This document shows, in pieces, positions 47,254-56,330 of a DNA stretch of 64,000 nucleotides. Made by a program: the position numbers and the translations under genes. Origin of the DNA: Acidovorax delafieldii (GTDB lineage: Bacteria > Pseudomonadota > Gammaproteobacteria > Burkholderiales > Burkholderiaceae_C); assembly GCF_007993815.1 (NCBI RefSeq), contig NZ_VJWE01000014.1:248001-312000 (forward strand), given 5' to 3'. How positions within the stretch are numbered: position 1 is the first letter of the stretch; every line of letters starts with the position of its first letter. The notes beneath the pieces are model-generated. The model was not told where the DNA came from and ran no database searches. It saw only the letters and a list, made by a program, of their open reading frames with translations.

Positions 47254-49191
47254 ATGCTGTCTTTGCCCTCCTTGTCCTTGACCCTGCCCCTGCGGGCCCG
47301 CCCCGGCTGGCTGGGCATGGCGCTGGTGGCGTTTGCCATGGCCCTTGCCGGTTGTGCGGGCCTGCCCAAGGATGTGGACCGCCCCGTGTCGGCAGCCTGG
47401 TCGGCCCCTGGCGATACCCCACTGGGCCAGTTGGTAGCAGCACGCAGGGTCGCCGAAGGGGCGCGGCACGCTTCGGGGTTTGCGCTGCTCAGCGGCCCGC
47501 AAGCCGCCTACAGCAGCCGCCTGGCACTGGTGGACGCCGCACAGAAAACCCTGGACCTGCAGTACTACGCCATTCACGCAGACGCCAGCAGCGAACGCCT
47601 GCTGCTCAGCGTGATGGCAGCAGCCCAGCGCGGCGTGCGGGTGCGCGTGCTGCTGGACGACTTCCACAGCACCGGGCGCGATGCGCAGGTGATGCGGCTG
47701 GCGTTTGTGCCCAACATCGAGATGCGCATGTTCAACCCCCTCACGGGCGCAAGGGGGTCTCCCATTGGCCGCATGCTGGGCCTGCTGGGCGACTTCTCGC
47801 GCGTGCAGCAGCGCATGCACAACAAGCTGTTCATTTCCGACAACGCCATGGCAGTGACCGGGGGCCGCAACCTGGGTGATGCCTATTTCGGGAATGCCGA
47901 CTCGGGTAACTTTGTGGACCTGGACGTGCTGGCTGCAGGCCCCATCGTGCGGGACCTGTCGCGCAGCTTTGACAGCTACTGGAACAACGAACGCGCCTAC
48001 CCGGTGCAGTCGCTCATCACACAGGGCGAGCTTGACCACCTGCGCGACAGCATCCGTCTGGCTGACGAAGGGCGAAGACGCCGTGTCGCAGGCCAGGGTG
48101 GCACCAGCGCCCCAGACCGCCTGCCGCCCGACATGGGGCCAGGCACCACCGCCGCGCAGCGGGCACGCATCTGGAACTACGAGCCCATGGACCTGGAGCG
48201 CACGCCCTTCGTCTGGGCTGCGGCGGCCGTGCTGGTGGACCAGCCTGCCAAGATCCCGGCCGACAGCGCAGGGATGGGCAATGGGGCTGCTCTGGCCTTG
48301 GCAGCACCGCCGCCGGGCCCAGGCGCCAGCGCCTCCGCAGGGGCGACCCACAGCCCCAAGGCCGCTGCTGCCGCCTTGGTCTCGGGCTCCCGCACGATAC
48401 CGGCGGCTGACAGCGCGGCAGCCTCCCCACCCCGCGTGCTGCCAACGGCCGATAGCGCCACCGCATCTTCCAACGGCGCGCCACCCGACAGCCCCCGCGC
48501 AAGCCCCGAAGCCACCGAGGCCCAAACCGACACCGTGGTGGACGGGCTGTTGCAGCTCATGGGCCAAGCGCGGCGCGACCTGCTCATCATCTCGCCCTAC
48601 TTTGTGCCGGGGCCGGACATGGAGGCCGCCTTTGCGGCGGCAAGGGCGCGCGGCGTGCGGGTGCGGGTGCTGACCAATTCGCTGGCCTCCAACGACGCGC
48701 CCATTGCGCATGCCGGCTATGCCCGCCATCGGCCGCAGTTGCTCGCCATGGGGGTGGAGCTGTACGAGATGCACAGTGAACTGCCAGGGGTGCTGCGGGG
48801 AGCGCTGGGCGTATCGGGCAGCATGGGCGGCGGCGCGGGTGCCGTGGGTTCGCAAGGCAGCTCGCGCGCCATGCTGCACTCCAAGCTGATGATCGTGGAC
48901 GGCCGACTGCTGGCAGTGGGGTCGATGAACCTTGACATGCGCTCGCAGCGGCAGAACACCGAGGTGGCGCTGCTGATCCGCAGCACGGAGCTGTCTCGCC
49001 GGGCCCTCACTCAGATCGACACGGCGCTGAAAGAATCCGCGTGGCAGGTGCAGGCCACCGACCAGGGCCTGCGCTGGCGCGCCCCTGAGGGCAGCGGGCT
49101 GCCAGACGCCACGACCGAGCCCGACGCCAGTGCCCCGTTGCGGCTGATGCTGCAGCTGCTGGGCCCCCTGGCGCCCGACCACCTGCTGTAG
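47254..49191 (+). CDS. Phospholipase D family lipoprotein, cardiolipin synthase ClsC-like
   Basis: 645 residues: lipoprotein signal with lipobox ALAGC (Cys34), then two PLD domains with HKD motifs HNKLFISDNAMAVTGGRN near residue 189 and HSKLMIVDGRLLAVGSMN near residue 542. PLD-type synthases condense phosphatidylglycerol; ClsC-type enzymes are the closest in layout. Between the halves lies a ~90-residue Ala/Pro/Ser linker (~340-428) absent from known relatives. Anchored in a membrane, probably outer or inner leaflet facing the periplasm. Confidence 0.82.
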   Translation: MLSLPSLSLTLPLRARPGWLGMALVAFAMALAGCAGLPKDVDRPVSAAWSAPGDTPLGQLVAARRVAEGARHASGFALLSGPQAAYSSRLALVDAAQKTLDLQYYAIHADASSERLLLSVMAAAQRGVRVRVLLDDFHSTGRDAQVMRLAFVPNIEMRMFNPLTGARGSPIGRMLGLLGDFSRVQQRMHNKLFISDNAMAVTGGRNLGDAYFGNADSGNFVDLDVLAAGPIVRDLSRSFDSYWNNERAYPVQSLITQGELDHLRDSIRLADEGRRRRVAGQGGTSAPDRLPPDMGPGTTAAQRARIWNYEPMDLERTPFVWAAAAVLVDQPAKIPADSAGMGNGAALALAAPPPGPGASASAGATHSPKAAAAALVSGSRTIPAADSAAASPPRVLPTADSATASSNGAPPDSPRASPEATEAQTDTVVDGLLQLMGQARRDLLIISPYFVPGPDMEAAFAAARARGVRVRVLTNSLASNDAPIAHAGYARHRPQLLAMGVELYEMHSELPGVLRGALGVSGSMGGGAGAVGSQGSSRAMLHSKLMIVDGRLLAVGSMNLDMRSQRQNTEVALLIRSTELSRRALTQIDTALKESAWQVQATDQGLRWRAPEGSGLPDATTEPDASAPLRLMLQLLGPLAPDHLL

Positions 49192-49211
49192 CGGCGTCGT
49201 GAGAACCTGTC

Positions 49212-50189
49212 CTAAGCGCCGTGGGCGCTCTGGGCTTGCGCCTGCAAGTCCACCACCCACGCGGTGATCGCCCGCTGGTCCGTCATGGTGCGCACATGCT
49301 GGTACGCCACCTCGGCCTCGGCAAACCGGCGGCGCAACAGGTTAAGCCATTGCTTAAGGCGCCCCGCGCGCTGGCGCGGCTCCAGGTCGTCGCACACCAG
49401 CTGCCAGAAGGCGGCCAGGTGTGGCACCAGATCGGCCCACACCACGGTGTCCGTGTCCGGCCGCCCAGCATCGGCAGCGCGAATGGCGCGGGCAAGACCG
49501 GGGTCCGCCACGATGCCTCGGCCCAGCATCAGCGCATCGCAGCCCGACACCTCACGGCAGCGCTGCGCGTCGGCCACCGTCCAGATCTCGCCATTGGCCA
49601 CCACCGGGATGGAGACCGCCGCGCGGATGGTGGGGATGTGCTCCCAGTAGGCCGGTGGGCGGTAGCCGTCGGCCTTGGTGCGCGCGTGCACCACCAGCTC
49701 GGCAGCGCCCCCTGCCTGCATGGCCTGGGCACATTCACGCATCAGGTGGATGTCGTTGAACCCGAGGCGCATCTTGGCCGACACCGGCAGGTGCGCCGGC
49801 ACGGCGCGGCGCACCGCAGCCACTACGGCCGTAATGCGCTCAGGCTCCTGCAGCAGTGCCGCGCCACCGCCGTGGCGGTTGACCACCTTAGCGGGGCAGC
49901 CGAAGTTCAGGTCGATCCCCTCGGGGCCCAGCGCCGCCAGGCGCGCGGCGTTCTCGGCCATGCTGACCGGGTCGGAGCCCAGCAACTGGGCCCGCACGGG
50001 CACCCCGGCCAAGGTACGGCTGCCGTTGCGCAGCTCGGGCACGTAGCGCAGGAACACCTTGTCGGGCAGCAGGGTGCCGGTGATGCGGATGAACTCCGAC
50101 ACGCAGCGGTCCACGCCGCCCACGCGGGTCAGCACGTCGCGCAGCACAAAATCCAGAAGCCCCTCCATCGGGGCGAGCAGCAAGGTCAT
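49212..50189 (-). CDS. dusC: tRNA-dihydrouridine(16) synthase
   Basis: 325 residues, FMN-dependent Dus family: LLAPMEGLLDFVLRD at the start, GIDLNFGCPAKVVNRHGGGAALL with the catalytic Cys, and SAKMRLGF, as in DusC, which reduces U16 of tRNA. The ATG at 50189 starts at the conserved TLLLAPMEG; the longer frame adds unrelated residues. Confidence 0.92.
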   Translation of the reverse strand: MTLLLAPMEGLLDFVLRDVLTRVGGVDRCVSEFIRITGTLLPDKVFLRYVPELRNGSRTLAGVPVRAQLLGSDPVSMAENAARLAALGPEGIDLNFGCPAKVVNRHGGGAALLQEPERITAVVAAVRRAVPAHLPVSAKMRLGFNDIHLMRECAQAMQAGGAAELVVHARTKADGYRPPAYWEHIPTIRAAVSIPVVANGEIWTVADAQRCREVSGCDALMLGRGIVADPGLARAIRAADAGRPDTDTVVWADLVPHLAAFWQLVCDDLEPRQRAGRLKQWLNLLRRRFAEAEVAYQHVRTMTDQRAITAWVVDLQAQAQSAHGA

Positions 50190-50274
50190 CTCAGGGGGAC
50201 TGCTGGCTCGGTGAGCCCTCTCCGAAAAAAAGAGCCTCCACAGGCACTCAGCAGCGAAAATCAAACAAAAACAG

Positions 50275-50325
50275 CACCAAGCGCTAGTGCAATATGCCCA
50301 AGCAGCTATCAAATAAGGAGCAATT
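50275..50325 (-). repeat. Short dispersed palindromic repeat, copy upstream of dusC
   Basis: On the minus strand: tatttgatagctgcttggg...actagcgcttggtgc, the same design as the copy at 1509-1552. It lies in the divergent gap between dusC and the hypothetical gene at 50461. Confidence 0.55.
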
Positions 50326-50460
50326 GCGCAGGCATGCGGCGCTTGAGGCAGCGCCAACCAGCCCACGATTGTGATGCAGGACATCCCAAGGGGTCATCAC
50401 GGCGTCACGCCCGGCTGGTGGAATCGTCGCTCCAGAGACCGACCGCCACGGAGACACCCC

Positions 50461-50994
50461 ATGCTGCTGCAAAAAACCGACAAAGCCCGCCTGGAACTCT
50501 CCCCTGGCGTGCGCACCCTGAGCCTGCGCGAACGCTCCCTGCTCCTGCTGGCCGACGGCAAACCGCTGTCAGACCTGCAAGCCATGTACAACGGCATTGG
50601 CGCGCAGATTGTCGAGAACCTGATGCGCCAGGGCTACCTGACCGGGCCGGCAGACCTGCCGCCCACGCCGGAGCCCACAGCACCGTCGATCGAGCGCCCG
50701 GCACCGGGTGAGTCCCTGCGGTCGCTGGCCGGTGCGCGCATGTACCTGTTTGACACCTGCGAGCGCCTGTTTGCGCGCCGCGACCCTGTGCTGGCACAGC
50801 ATTTCCGCGAGGCGCTGCGCGCCGCCAAGGACCGCACCAGCATGCTGGACGTGGGCGAAGCCATGTTTGAAGAAGTGGCACTCGCTGCAGGCGCCGAGCG
50901 TGCCGCCAGCCTGCGTGAGCGGCTGGACCAGTTGCTGCCCGCAAGCCCGGTGGCTGAAAACTTTGCCACTACGCAGCCTGCGCTGCTGGATTGA
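50461..50994 (+). CDS. Hypothetical protein
   Basis: 177 residues, no signal peptide or membrane helix. The first ~65 residues (VRTLSLRERSLLLLADGKPL, IVENLMRQGYL) look like a winged-helix, and the rest is a helical domain with LFDTCERLFARRDPVL. I do not recognise a family. GGAG precedes the ATG at 50461. It lies divergent from dusC and convergent with the methyltransferase gene that follows. Confidence 0.65.
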   Translation: MLLQKTDKARLELSPGVRTLSLRERSLLLLADGKPLSDLQAMYNGIGAQIVENLMRQGYLTGPADLPPTPEPTAPSIERPAPGESLRSLAGARMYLFDTCERLFARRDPVLAQHFREALRAAKDRTSMLDVGEAMFEEVALAAGAERAASLRERLDQLLPASPVAENFATTQPALLD

Positions 50995-51010
50995 GCCGGT
51001 CTGTGCGGGT

Positions 51011-52177
51011 TCAGGCCGCAGCAAGCCGCCACAGAGACGTGACCTCGGCCGCACGCGCAGCGTGCAGCGCATCCTGCGCGTCGGCAGCCTTGGCATGCAC
51101 CGGCTTCACATCATGGCGGCCACGCACCACCAGGCCCGCCTCGGCAATCCAGGCCAGCAGATGTTCGCGCGGGCGCAGGCCCAGGTGTTCGGCCAAGTCC
51201 GACAGGATCAGCCAGCCCTCGCCGCCGGGCTCCAGGTGTGCCGCCAAACCTGCCAGAAAGCCCTTGAGCATGCGGCTGCCTTCGTCGTACACGGCGTGTT
51301 CGATGGGCGAGTTGGCGCGCGCCGGCACCCAGGGGGGGTTGCACACCACCAGCGGCGACCGGCCCGGTGGAAACAGGTCCGCTTGCTGCAACTCGACACG
51401 GTCGAGCAGCTGCAGGCGCTGCAGGTTCTCGCGCGCACAGGCCAGTGCCCGGGGATCCTGGTCGGTGGCCACCACGCGCTGCACGCCACGGCGCGCCAGC
51501 ACGGCCGACAACACCCCCGTGCCCACGCCAATATCAAACGCCAGGGCCTTGCTGGGCAAAGGTGCTGCTGCCACCAGCCCCACGTATTCGCCACGCACCG
51601 GCGAGAACACACCATAGTGCGGGTGAATGCGGTTGAGCGGCGGGGCACCCAGCGCAGGGATTTCGACCCCTTTCTTGCGCCATTCATGCGCGCCCACCAG
51701 CCCCAGCAGCTCGCGCAGCGTGGCCACCGAGCGCTCGCCGGTCGCAGGCCCCCAGGCCTCTGTGCAGGCCTGGCGCCAGTCGGGCGCGCGACGCAGCGCA
51801 ATGCTGTAGTCCCCCTCCAGCGGGATCAGCACCGACGCCAGCACCCGCGCGCGCTGCGCTTGTGCCTGGCGGTGCAGGTGAAACGCTTCGGCCGCCGTGG
51901 CCGCCGCCAGTTTCTGGGACGCCCTTGCAGCCGCCTTGCGGGGCTTCTTGTCGGCCCGGCGCATCAGCGCTTGCAGCAGGTGCCGCGCGTTCTGGAAATC
52001 ACCCTGCCACAGCAACCCCGTCCCCTCACAGGCCATGCGGTAAGCCGTGTCGGCGGCCAGCGTGTCGTCAGCCCCCTCTACCCGGCGCGGCGCGGAGGCG
52101 CCACTCTCGGAGCGCCACAGGGCTTGCTGGGGCTGGCCCTGGTGGGTCCAGTGGATGGTGGAAGGATTTGTTGGCAT
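51011..52177 (-). CDS. Class I SAM-dependent methyltransferase, small-domain type
   Basis: About 388 residues. The C-terminal half carries the SAM motif AFDIGVGTGVLSAVLA (near residue 225) and the amide/base methylation motif CNPPWVPA, as in RlmG/PrmC-type enzymes; the N-terminal half has a conserved HPHYGVFSPVRGEYV. The substrate (rRNA base or glutamine side chain) is not assignable. The ATG at 52177 is the conserved start; residues upstream in the long frame are repetitive. Confidence 0.8.
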   Translation of the reverse strand: MPTNPSTIHWTHQGQPQQALWRSESGASAPRRVEGADDTLAADTAYRMACEGTGLLWQGDFQNARHLLQALMRRADKKPRKAAARASQKLAAATAAEAFHLHRQAQAQRARVLASVLIPLEGDYSIALRRAPDWRQACTEAWGPATGERSVATLRELLGLVGAHEWRKKGVEIPALGAPPLNRIHPHYGVFSPVRGEYVGLVAAAPLPSKALAFDIGVGTGVLSAVLARRGVQRVVATDQDPRALACARENLQRLQLLDRVELQQADLFPPGRSPLVVCNPPWVPARANSPIEHAVYDEGSRMLKGFLAGLAAHLEPGGEGWLILSDLAEHLGLRPREHLLAWIAEAGLVVRGRHDVKPVHAKAADAQDALHAARAAEVTSLWRLAAA

Positions 52178-52276
52178 CAGAGTCTGACAGTGCCGCGCAC
52201 AGTCCGTAGTGTGGGAAACAGGCGCGCGGCAGGCCGGGGATGCCGAGCAAGGGCCGCCCCGCAGCGAAGGCATCGT

Positions 52277-52338
52277 CCCCCTGCCCGCGCAGCGCAGCGA
52301 AGCAAGAGCGGAGGGAACGAGCGCAGCGACGCAGGGGG
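52277..52338 (-). terminator. Inverted-repeat element between GNAT and methyltransferase genes
   Basis: CCCCCTGC at 52277-52284 pairs with GCAGGGGG at 52331-52338; the loop carries cgcagcg/agcg repeats. It lies 14 bases past the GNAT stop and resembles an intergenic GC-rich repeat frequent in this family. It may act as a factor-dependent terminator; no T tract is present. Confidence 0.4.
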
Positions 52339-52351
52339 GTGTCGTCGCACT

Positions 52352-52873
52352 TTATGCGTTGATCGGGCGCTTCAGGCGCACTTCTTCGATCTTCACGCCG
52401 CCGATCACGGCGGTCTTGGCGGTGGACAGCTCGCGCTTGAAGCCGGCCAGCTCATGAAAGCGCAGGGCGCGCTCATTGCGCAGCGGCACCCAGGCGGTGA
52501 CGTTGGTGCAGCCTTCTTCTTGCAGGCCATCACGAGCGGCGTCCCACAGGGCCAGGCCTACGCCCTGGTTCCAATGGGTGGGGGCCGCGTAGATGGCCCA
52601 GATTTCACCAGTGGTGGGGCGGGACTTTTCATCGCGCGAGCGGTCGTAGCCGACAAAGCCGACGATCTTCTCGCCATCGACCGCCACCTGGACCTGGGGC
52701 TCGCAATATTCAATGGCCTCGCGCCAGTAGGCCTGGCGCTTTTCGACCGACATGGATTTCAACTGCTCGTCTGGCACCAGCCCTTTGTAAGCCTCTTGGG
52801 CAGAGACAGTGTGGATCTGGGCGATGGCTTTGGCATCGCGAAGCGTAGCGGGACGAACCTGGATACTTGACAT
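52352..52873 (-). CDS. GNAT family N-acetyltransferase
   Basis: 173 residues of the GNAT fold: VRPATLRDAKAIAQIHTVSAQEAYKGLVP at the N-terminus, acetyl-CoA loop THWNQGVGLALWDAA and NERALRFHELAGF at the end, as in family members acetylating amino groups or antibiotics. Substrate unknown. The start at 52873 lacks a clear ribosome site; a frame 24 residues longer is hydrophobic and unlikely. Confidence 0.83.
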   Translation of the reverse strand: MSSIQVRPATLRDAKAIAQIHTVSAQEAYKGLVPDEQLKSMSVEKRQAYWREAIEYCEPQVQVAVDGEKIVGFVGYDRSRDEKSRPTTGEIWAIYAAPTHWNQGVGLALWDAARDGLQEEGCTNVTAWVPLRNERALRFHELAGFKRELSTAKTAVIGGVKIEEVRLKRPINA

Positions 52874-53040
52874 GAAAAAACCGAACGAAAACGGGGAATG
52901 AAAAAACAAAAGGACCGGCATTGTCGCCGCAAACGGTTTTTCCACCCTGACAGGCGGGTAGCGCGGCCCTGTCGGTCACGCCTCCCAGCCTGGCTTTTCG
53001 CCCCCCACGCCCCGCATTCGCAGGGGCCCGCAGCCACCCC

Positions 53041-53646
53041 TCAGGCCATGACCATTGCGCCCGACAAGGCGCTGCCCGCAGCCGCAGTGGCCGCTGCTGC
53101 TGCGCGCTGCACCATCGCGCGCTTGTTGCGGGGGCGGGGCACATGCACTGCCGGTGGCGCGCCGTTGATGGCCGCGAGGCTGAGCACCAGGGTGACGGTG
53201 CGCGAACCGCCATCGCGGTCTTCGCTGGCATACGCGCGGTAGCTGCCGTTGCCCTGGCCATGGCTGCGCTGCACCGTATGGAACGCCACCCGTGCCCCCG
53301 TCACCCGGTGGCCGCCAAAGGGCAGCACCCGCAGGCGCGCGTCGCGGTCCAGCGCCAGGCCCAGGTTGCCCGGCCGGTTGATCAGGTCGGTGCGGATGCC
53401 ACGCCAGGTCTGCCCAGCGTCGGCCGAGAACTGCCAGGTGCCAGCCTGGGCGTCCAGGTGCTCGATCACCACGCCGGCTGCCGCCAGCATGTCGGGGCAG
53501 TGCTCCTGCACGATGAGCGCCACGCTGTTGCCCCCCAGGCCCGTGCCCGCATGGGCTGCGCCAGGGTTGGCCGCGGGTCGTCGTTCGCTGTGGTGCAGGC
53601 CTGCTTCGGAGGTGCTGGCGCCATGGGTGTGTGCATTGATCGTCAT
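53041..53646 (-). CDS. Hypothetical protein with VCBS-like repeat motif
   Basis: 201 residues. A central segment (AGTWQFSADAGQTWRGI near residue 75, then LRVLPFGGHRVTGARVAF) resembles the repeat unit of VCBS/cadherin-like adhesins, but only one copy is present and no signal peptide is visible. The C-terminus ends in an Ala-rich tail. It is divergent from a LuxR-type response regulator. The ATG at 53646 is chosen because upstream residues are unlike a coding start. Confidence 0.55.
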   Translation of the reverse strand: MTINAHTHGASTSEAGLHHSERRPAANPGAAHAGTGLGGNSVALIVQEHCPDMLAAAGVVIEHLDAQAGTWQFSADAGQTWRGIRTDLINRPGNLGLALDRDARLRVLPFGGHRVTGARVAFHTVQRSHGQGNGSYRAYASEDRDGGSRTVTLVLSLAAINGAPPAVHVPRPRNKRAMVQRAAAAATAAAGSALSGAMVMA

Positions 53647-53809
53647 GGGAACCCTTTGAAAACGGAGTGTGGTTACGAAGGTTTGCGCATTGGTGCGCAC
53701 CCAAAGTGCTTTTCAATGCTTGACGGAAAGTCTAGAAAGTGCACATCCGTGCGTCCATCGCACAAATGGACTAGCCCGCAACACCCGGTTGTGCGCAATA
53801 CTTGCCTGT

Positions 53810-54445
53810 ATGACTGCCCGTCTTTTGCTTGTGGATGACCACACCCTGTTCCGCACGGGGCTACGCCTGATCGTGCAGGACCACCCCAGCGTGGGCAGCA
53901 TTGCCGAGGCCGGATCGATCGCCGATGCCTGCGCACTGCAGCAGGCGGAGATCGACCTGGTCCTGCTGGACATCCAGTTGCCCGGCATGAGCGGGCTGGA
54001 CGGCCTGCGACTGTTGCGACAGGCGTGCCCCCGGGCGCGCATCGTTCTGGTGTCGGCCAGCGTGGCACCCGATGCCATCCACGAAGCGCGCGCGCGCGGG
54101 GCCGATGGCTTTTTGCCCAAGTCCGCCAGCGCCGAGGACATCCTGGAAGCCATCAGCTGCGCACTGTCAGGCCAGCCGTGTTTTCCGATCAACAGCGGCA
54201 ACAGCGCCACGGTGCGGGGGCCCGACACGCCATCCCTCACGGCACGGCAGCTGGATGTGCTGTCGCTGCTGTGCACGGGCAGGCCCAACAAGGTGATCGC
54301 CCGCGACCTGGGGCTGAGCGAGAACACGGTGCGTGTGCATGTGGCGGCCATCTTTGCGCAGCTGGGCGTCAACAGCCGCAGCGCTGCGCTGCTGGCGGCC
54401 CAGCGCCTGGGCCTGTCCACCCCGCAGCTCCATGACCCCCTCTGA
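53810..54445 (+). CDS. LuxR/NarL family response regulator
   Basis: 211 residues: receiver domain with DD pocket (residues 9-10), phospho-acceptor Asp54, and a NarL-type helix-turn-helix (SLTARQLDVLSLLCTGRPNKVIARDLGLSENTVRVHVAAIF, summarised by LTARQ and SENTVRVHV). The gene for a hybrid kinase overlaps it by 14 bases, so they are a cognate pair. The ATG at 53810 begins the receiver domain. Confidence 0.9.
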   Translation: MTARLLLVDDHTLFRTGLRLIVQDHPSVGSIAEAGSIADACALQQAEIDLVLLDIQLPGMSGLDGLRLLRQACPRARIVLVSASVAPDAIHEARARGADGFLPKSASAEDILEAISCALSGQPCFPINSGNSATVRGPDTPSLTARQLDVLSLLCTGRPNKVIARDLGLSENTVRVHVAAIFAQLGVNSRSAALLAAQRLGLSTPQLHDPL

Positions 54446-56330
54446 AACCAGTCCGCTGCCCCTCGAACCGGTGATTCCACCCACGCGCTGGGGCTGGCCG
54501 GTGTGGGAGCGCGACGAGGTCCTGCGCGAACAGGTGGCCCTGCTGCGACAGAACTTTCCGATGACGCTGCTGGCATCGCTGGCCACGGCCCTGGGCACGC
54601 TCTGGGTCATGGCCCGCGTGGCAGACACGCAGGCCATCACCGTATGGCTGGTCTCGCACACGCTGGTGGTGGCCGGGGTGTACCTCGCGCTGCGCAGCAT
54701 TGCACCGTTTGTGGACCCGGCGCCGCAGGCCGCGCGCAAGCTCATCGCCTGCATGGCGGCCATGGGCCTGAGCTGGGGCAGCCTGGGCTATGTGGTGCTG
54801 TACTGGGGCAACTCCGACAGCGTCATCTACGCCATCGGCATCATCAGCACCGTCTCGTCGGGAGCGCTCGGGCTCGGCGCGCCACTGTACCGGGCCTACG
54901 TCACCTACCTCACCAGCGCCATCGGCGGCGTGATGCTGTCAGTGGCGCTGGCGGGCGGGCCCGTGATGTGGCCTGCGCTGTTCCTGACCGGGGTGTATTA
55001 CGCGCTGACCTGCCTGCAGGCACGCACGGCCGACCGTGCCACAAGACGCAGCATTGCGCTCAAGCTGGAAAACGAACGCCTGGTCAGCCAGCTGCGGGCC
55101 GAATCGCAGCGGGCCCTGGCGGCACAGGAGGCCGCCGAGCAGGCCGACCGCGACAAATCCCGCTTTCTCGCGGCTGCCAGCCATGACCTGCGCCAGCCCT
55201 TGCATGCCATGGGTCTGTTTCTGGAATCGCTGCACCGCAGCCCGCTCAATGACCACCAGCGCACCGTGCTGAAACACGCCCATGCCGCATCTGGCGCCGC
55301 GGCCGAGATGCTCACCACCCTGCTCGACTACTCCCGGCTGGAGGCCGGCGTGGTCAAGGTGAGGCCAGCCGCGTTTGCGGTGCAGCCCCTGCTCACCGCG
55401 CTGGAGCAGGAGTTTGGCGTGCAGGCCGACACGGCCGGCCTGGTGTACCGCACCCGCGAGACCTCTGCCGCCGCGTTTGCCGACCGCTCCCTGGTCGGCC
55501 TGGTGATGCACAACTTCATCTCCAACGCCCTGCGCTACACCGCCCAGGGCGGTGTACTGATTGCCTGCCGCACGCGCGGAAAACGGCTGGCGCTGGAGGT
55601 GTGGGACACCGGGGCGGGTATCCCCGAGCACCAGTGGGAACACATCTTCAAGGAGTTCCACCAGCTCGGTAACCCGGAGCGTGACCGCCGCAAAGGCCTG
55701 GGCCTGGGCCTGGCCATCGTGCAGCGCCTGGCGCGTGAAATGCGGACCTCCGTGGAGTTGCGCTCGCAGCCTGGCAAGGGGTCTGTCTTCAGGCTGTGGC
55801 TTGACCGCTGGCAGGGAGCACTGGAGGACGATGCCACCACACCCCAGGACGGCCGCAGCCTGGTAGGCCTGAAGGTGCTGGCCATCGACGATGACGAGGC
55901 CGTGCGCCTGGGCATGCAGTCATTGCTGCAAAGCTGGGGCTGCCAGTGCATGACGGCAGAATCCAGCGCAGACGCCCTGGAAGTCCTGGAGGACGTGACG
56001 CCCGACATCATCATCACCGACTTCCGTCTGCGCCATGAAGAAACCGGCAAACAGGTACTGCAGGCGCTGCGAGCCTACCTGGGAACCAACGTGCCCGCGA
56101 TCATCATGACGGGTGACACCTCGCCCCAGCGCCTGCGCGACGCGCAGTCCACCTCCGCGTTGCTGCTGCACAAGCCGGTGTCCACCGGCCAGCTGCGCGA
56201 TGCGATGGTGCAGCTCATCACCCAGCCGCCGCTGCCTGCTGCCATGGAGGACGACGAACCGGAAGACGGTCAGACAGCACCCGGGCAACTCACACAAAGC
56301 ACTACAACCAGCGGCGCAGCAGCCCCATGA
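54432..56330 (+). CDS. Hybrid sensor histidine kinase
   Basis: 632 residues: about six membrane helices (45-195), a coiled linker, HisKA with His251 in AAASHDLRQPLHAMG, HATPase (NFISNALRYT, GLGLGLAIVQRLA) and a C-terminal receiver with Asp530. The layout resembles orphan hybrids paired with LuxR regulators; the stimulus is unknown. The start lies inside the response-regulator gene; its 3' end overlaps the convergent aldehyde dehydrogenase gene by 29 bases. Confidence 0.88.
   Translation: MTPSETSPLPLEPVIPPTRWGWPVWERDEVLREQVALLRQNFPMTLLASLATALGTLWVMARVADTQAITVWLVSHTLVVAGVYLALRSIAPFVDPAPQAARKLIACMAAMGLSWGSLGYVVLYWGNSDSVIYAIGIISTVSSGALGLGAPLYRAYVTYLTSAIGGVMLSVALAGGPVMWPALFLTGVYYALTCLQARTADRATRRSIALKLENERLVSQLRAESQRALAAQEAAEQADRDKSRFLAAASHDLRQPLHAMGLFLESLHRSPLNDHQRTVLKHAHAASGAAAEMLTTLLDYSRLEAGVVKVRPAAFAVQPLLTALEQEFGVQADTAGLVYRTRETSAAAFADRSLVGLVMHNFISNALRYTAQGGVLIACRTRGKRLALEVWDTGAGIPEHQWEHIFKEFHQLGNPERDRRKGLGLGLAIVQRLAREMRTSVELRSQPGKGSVFRLWLDRWQGALEDDATTPQDGRSLVGLKVLAIDDDEAVRLGMQSLLQSWGCQCMTAESSADALEVLEDVTPDIIITDFRLRHEETGKQVLQALRAYLGTNVPAIIMTGDTSPQRLRDAQSTSALLLHKPVSTGQLRDAMVQLITQPPLPAAMEDDEPEDGQTAPGQLTQSTTTSGAAAP

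Noticed and set aside
47206..49260. A 684-codon open frame antisense to the PLD-family gene
   Set aside because: Composition is His/Gly/Gln-rich shadow translation with no domain; the plus-strand gene has both HKD motifs.
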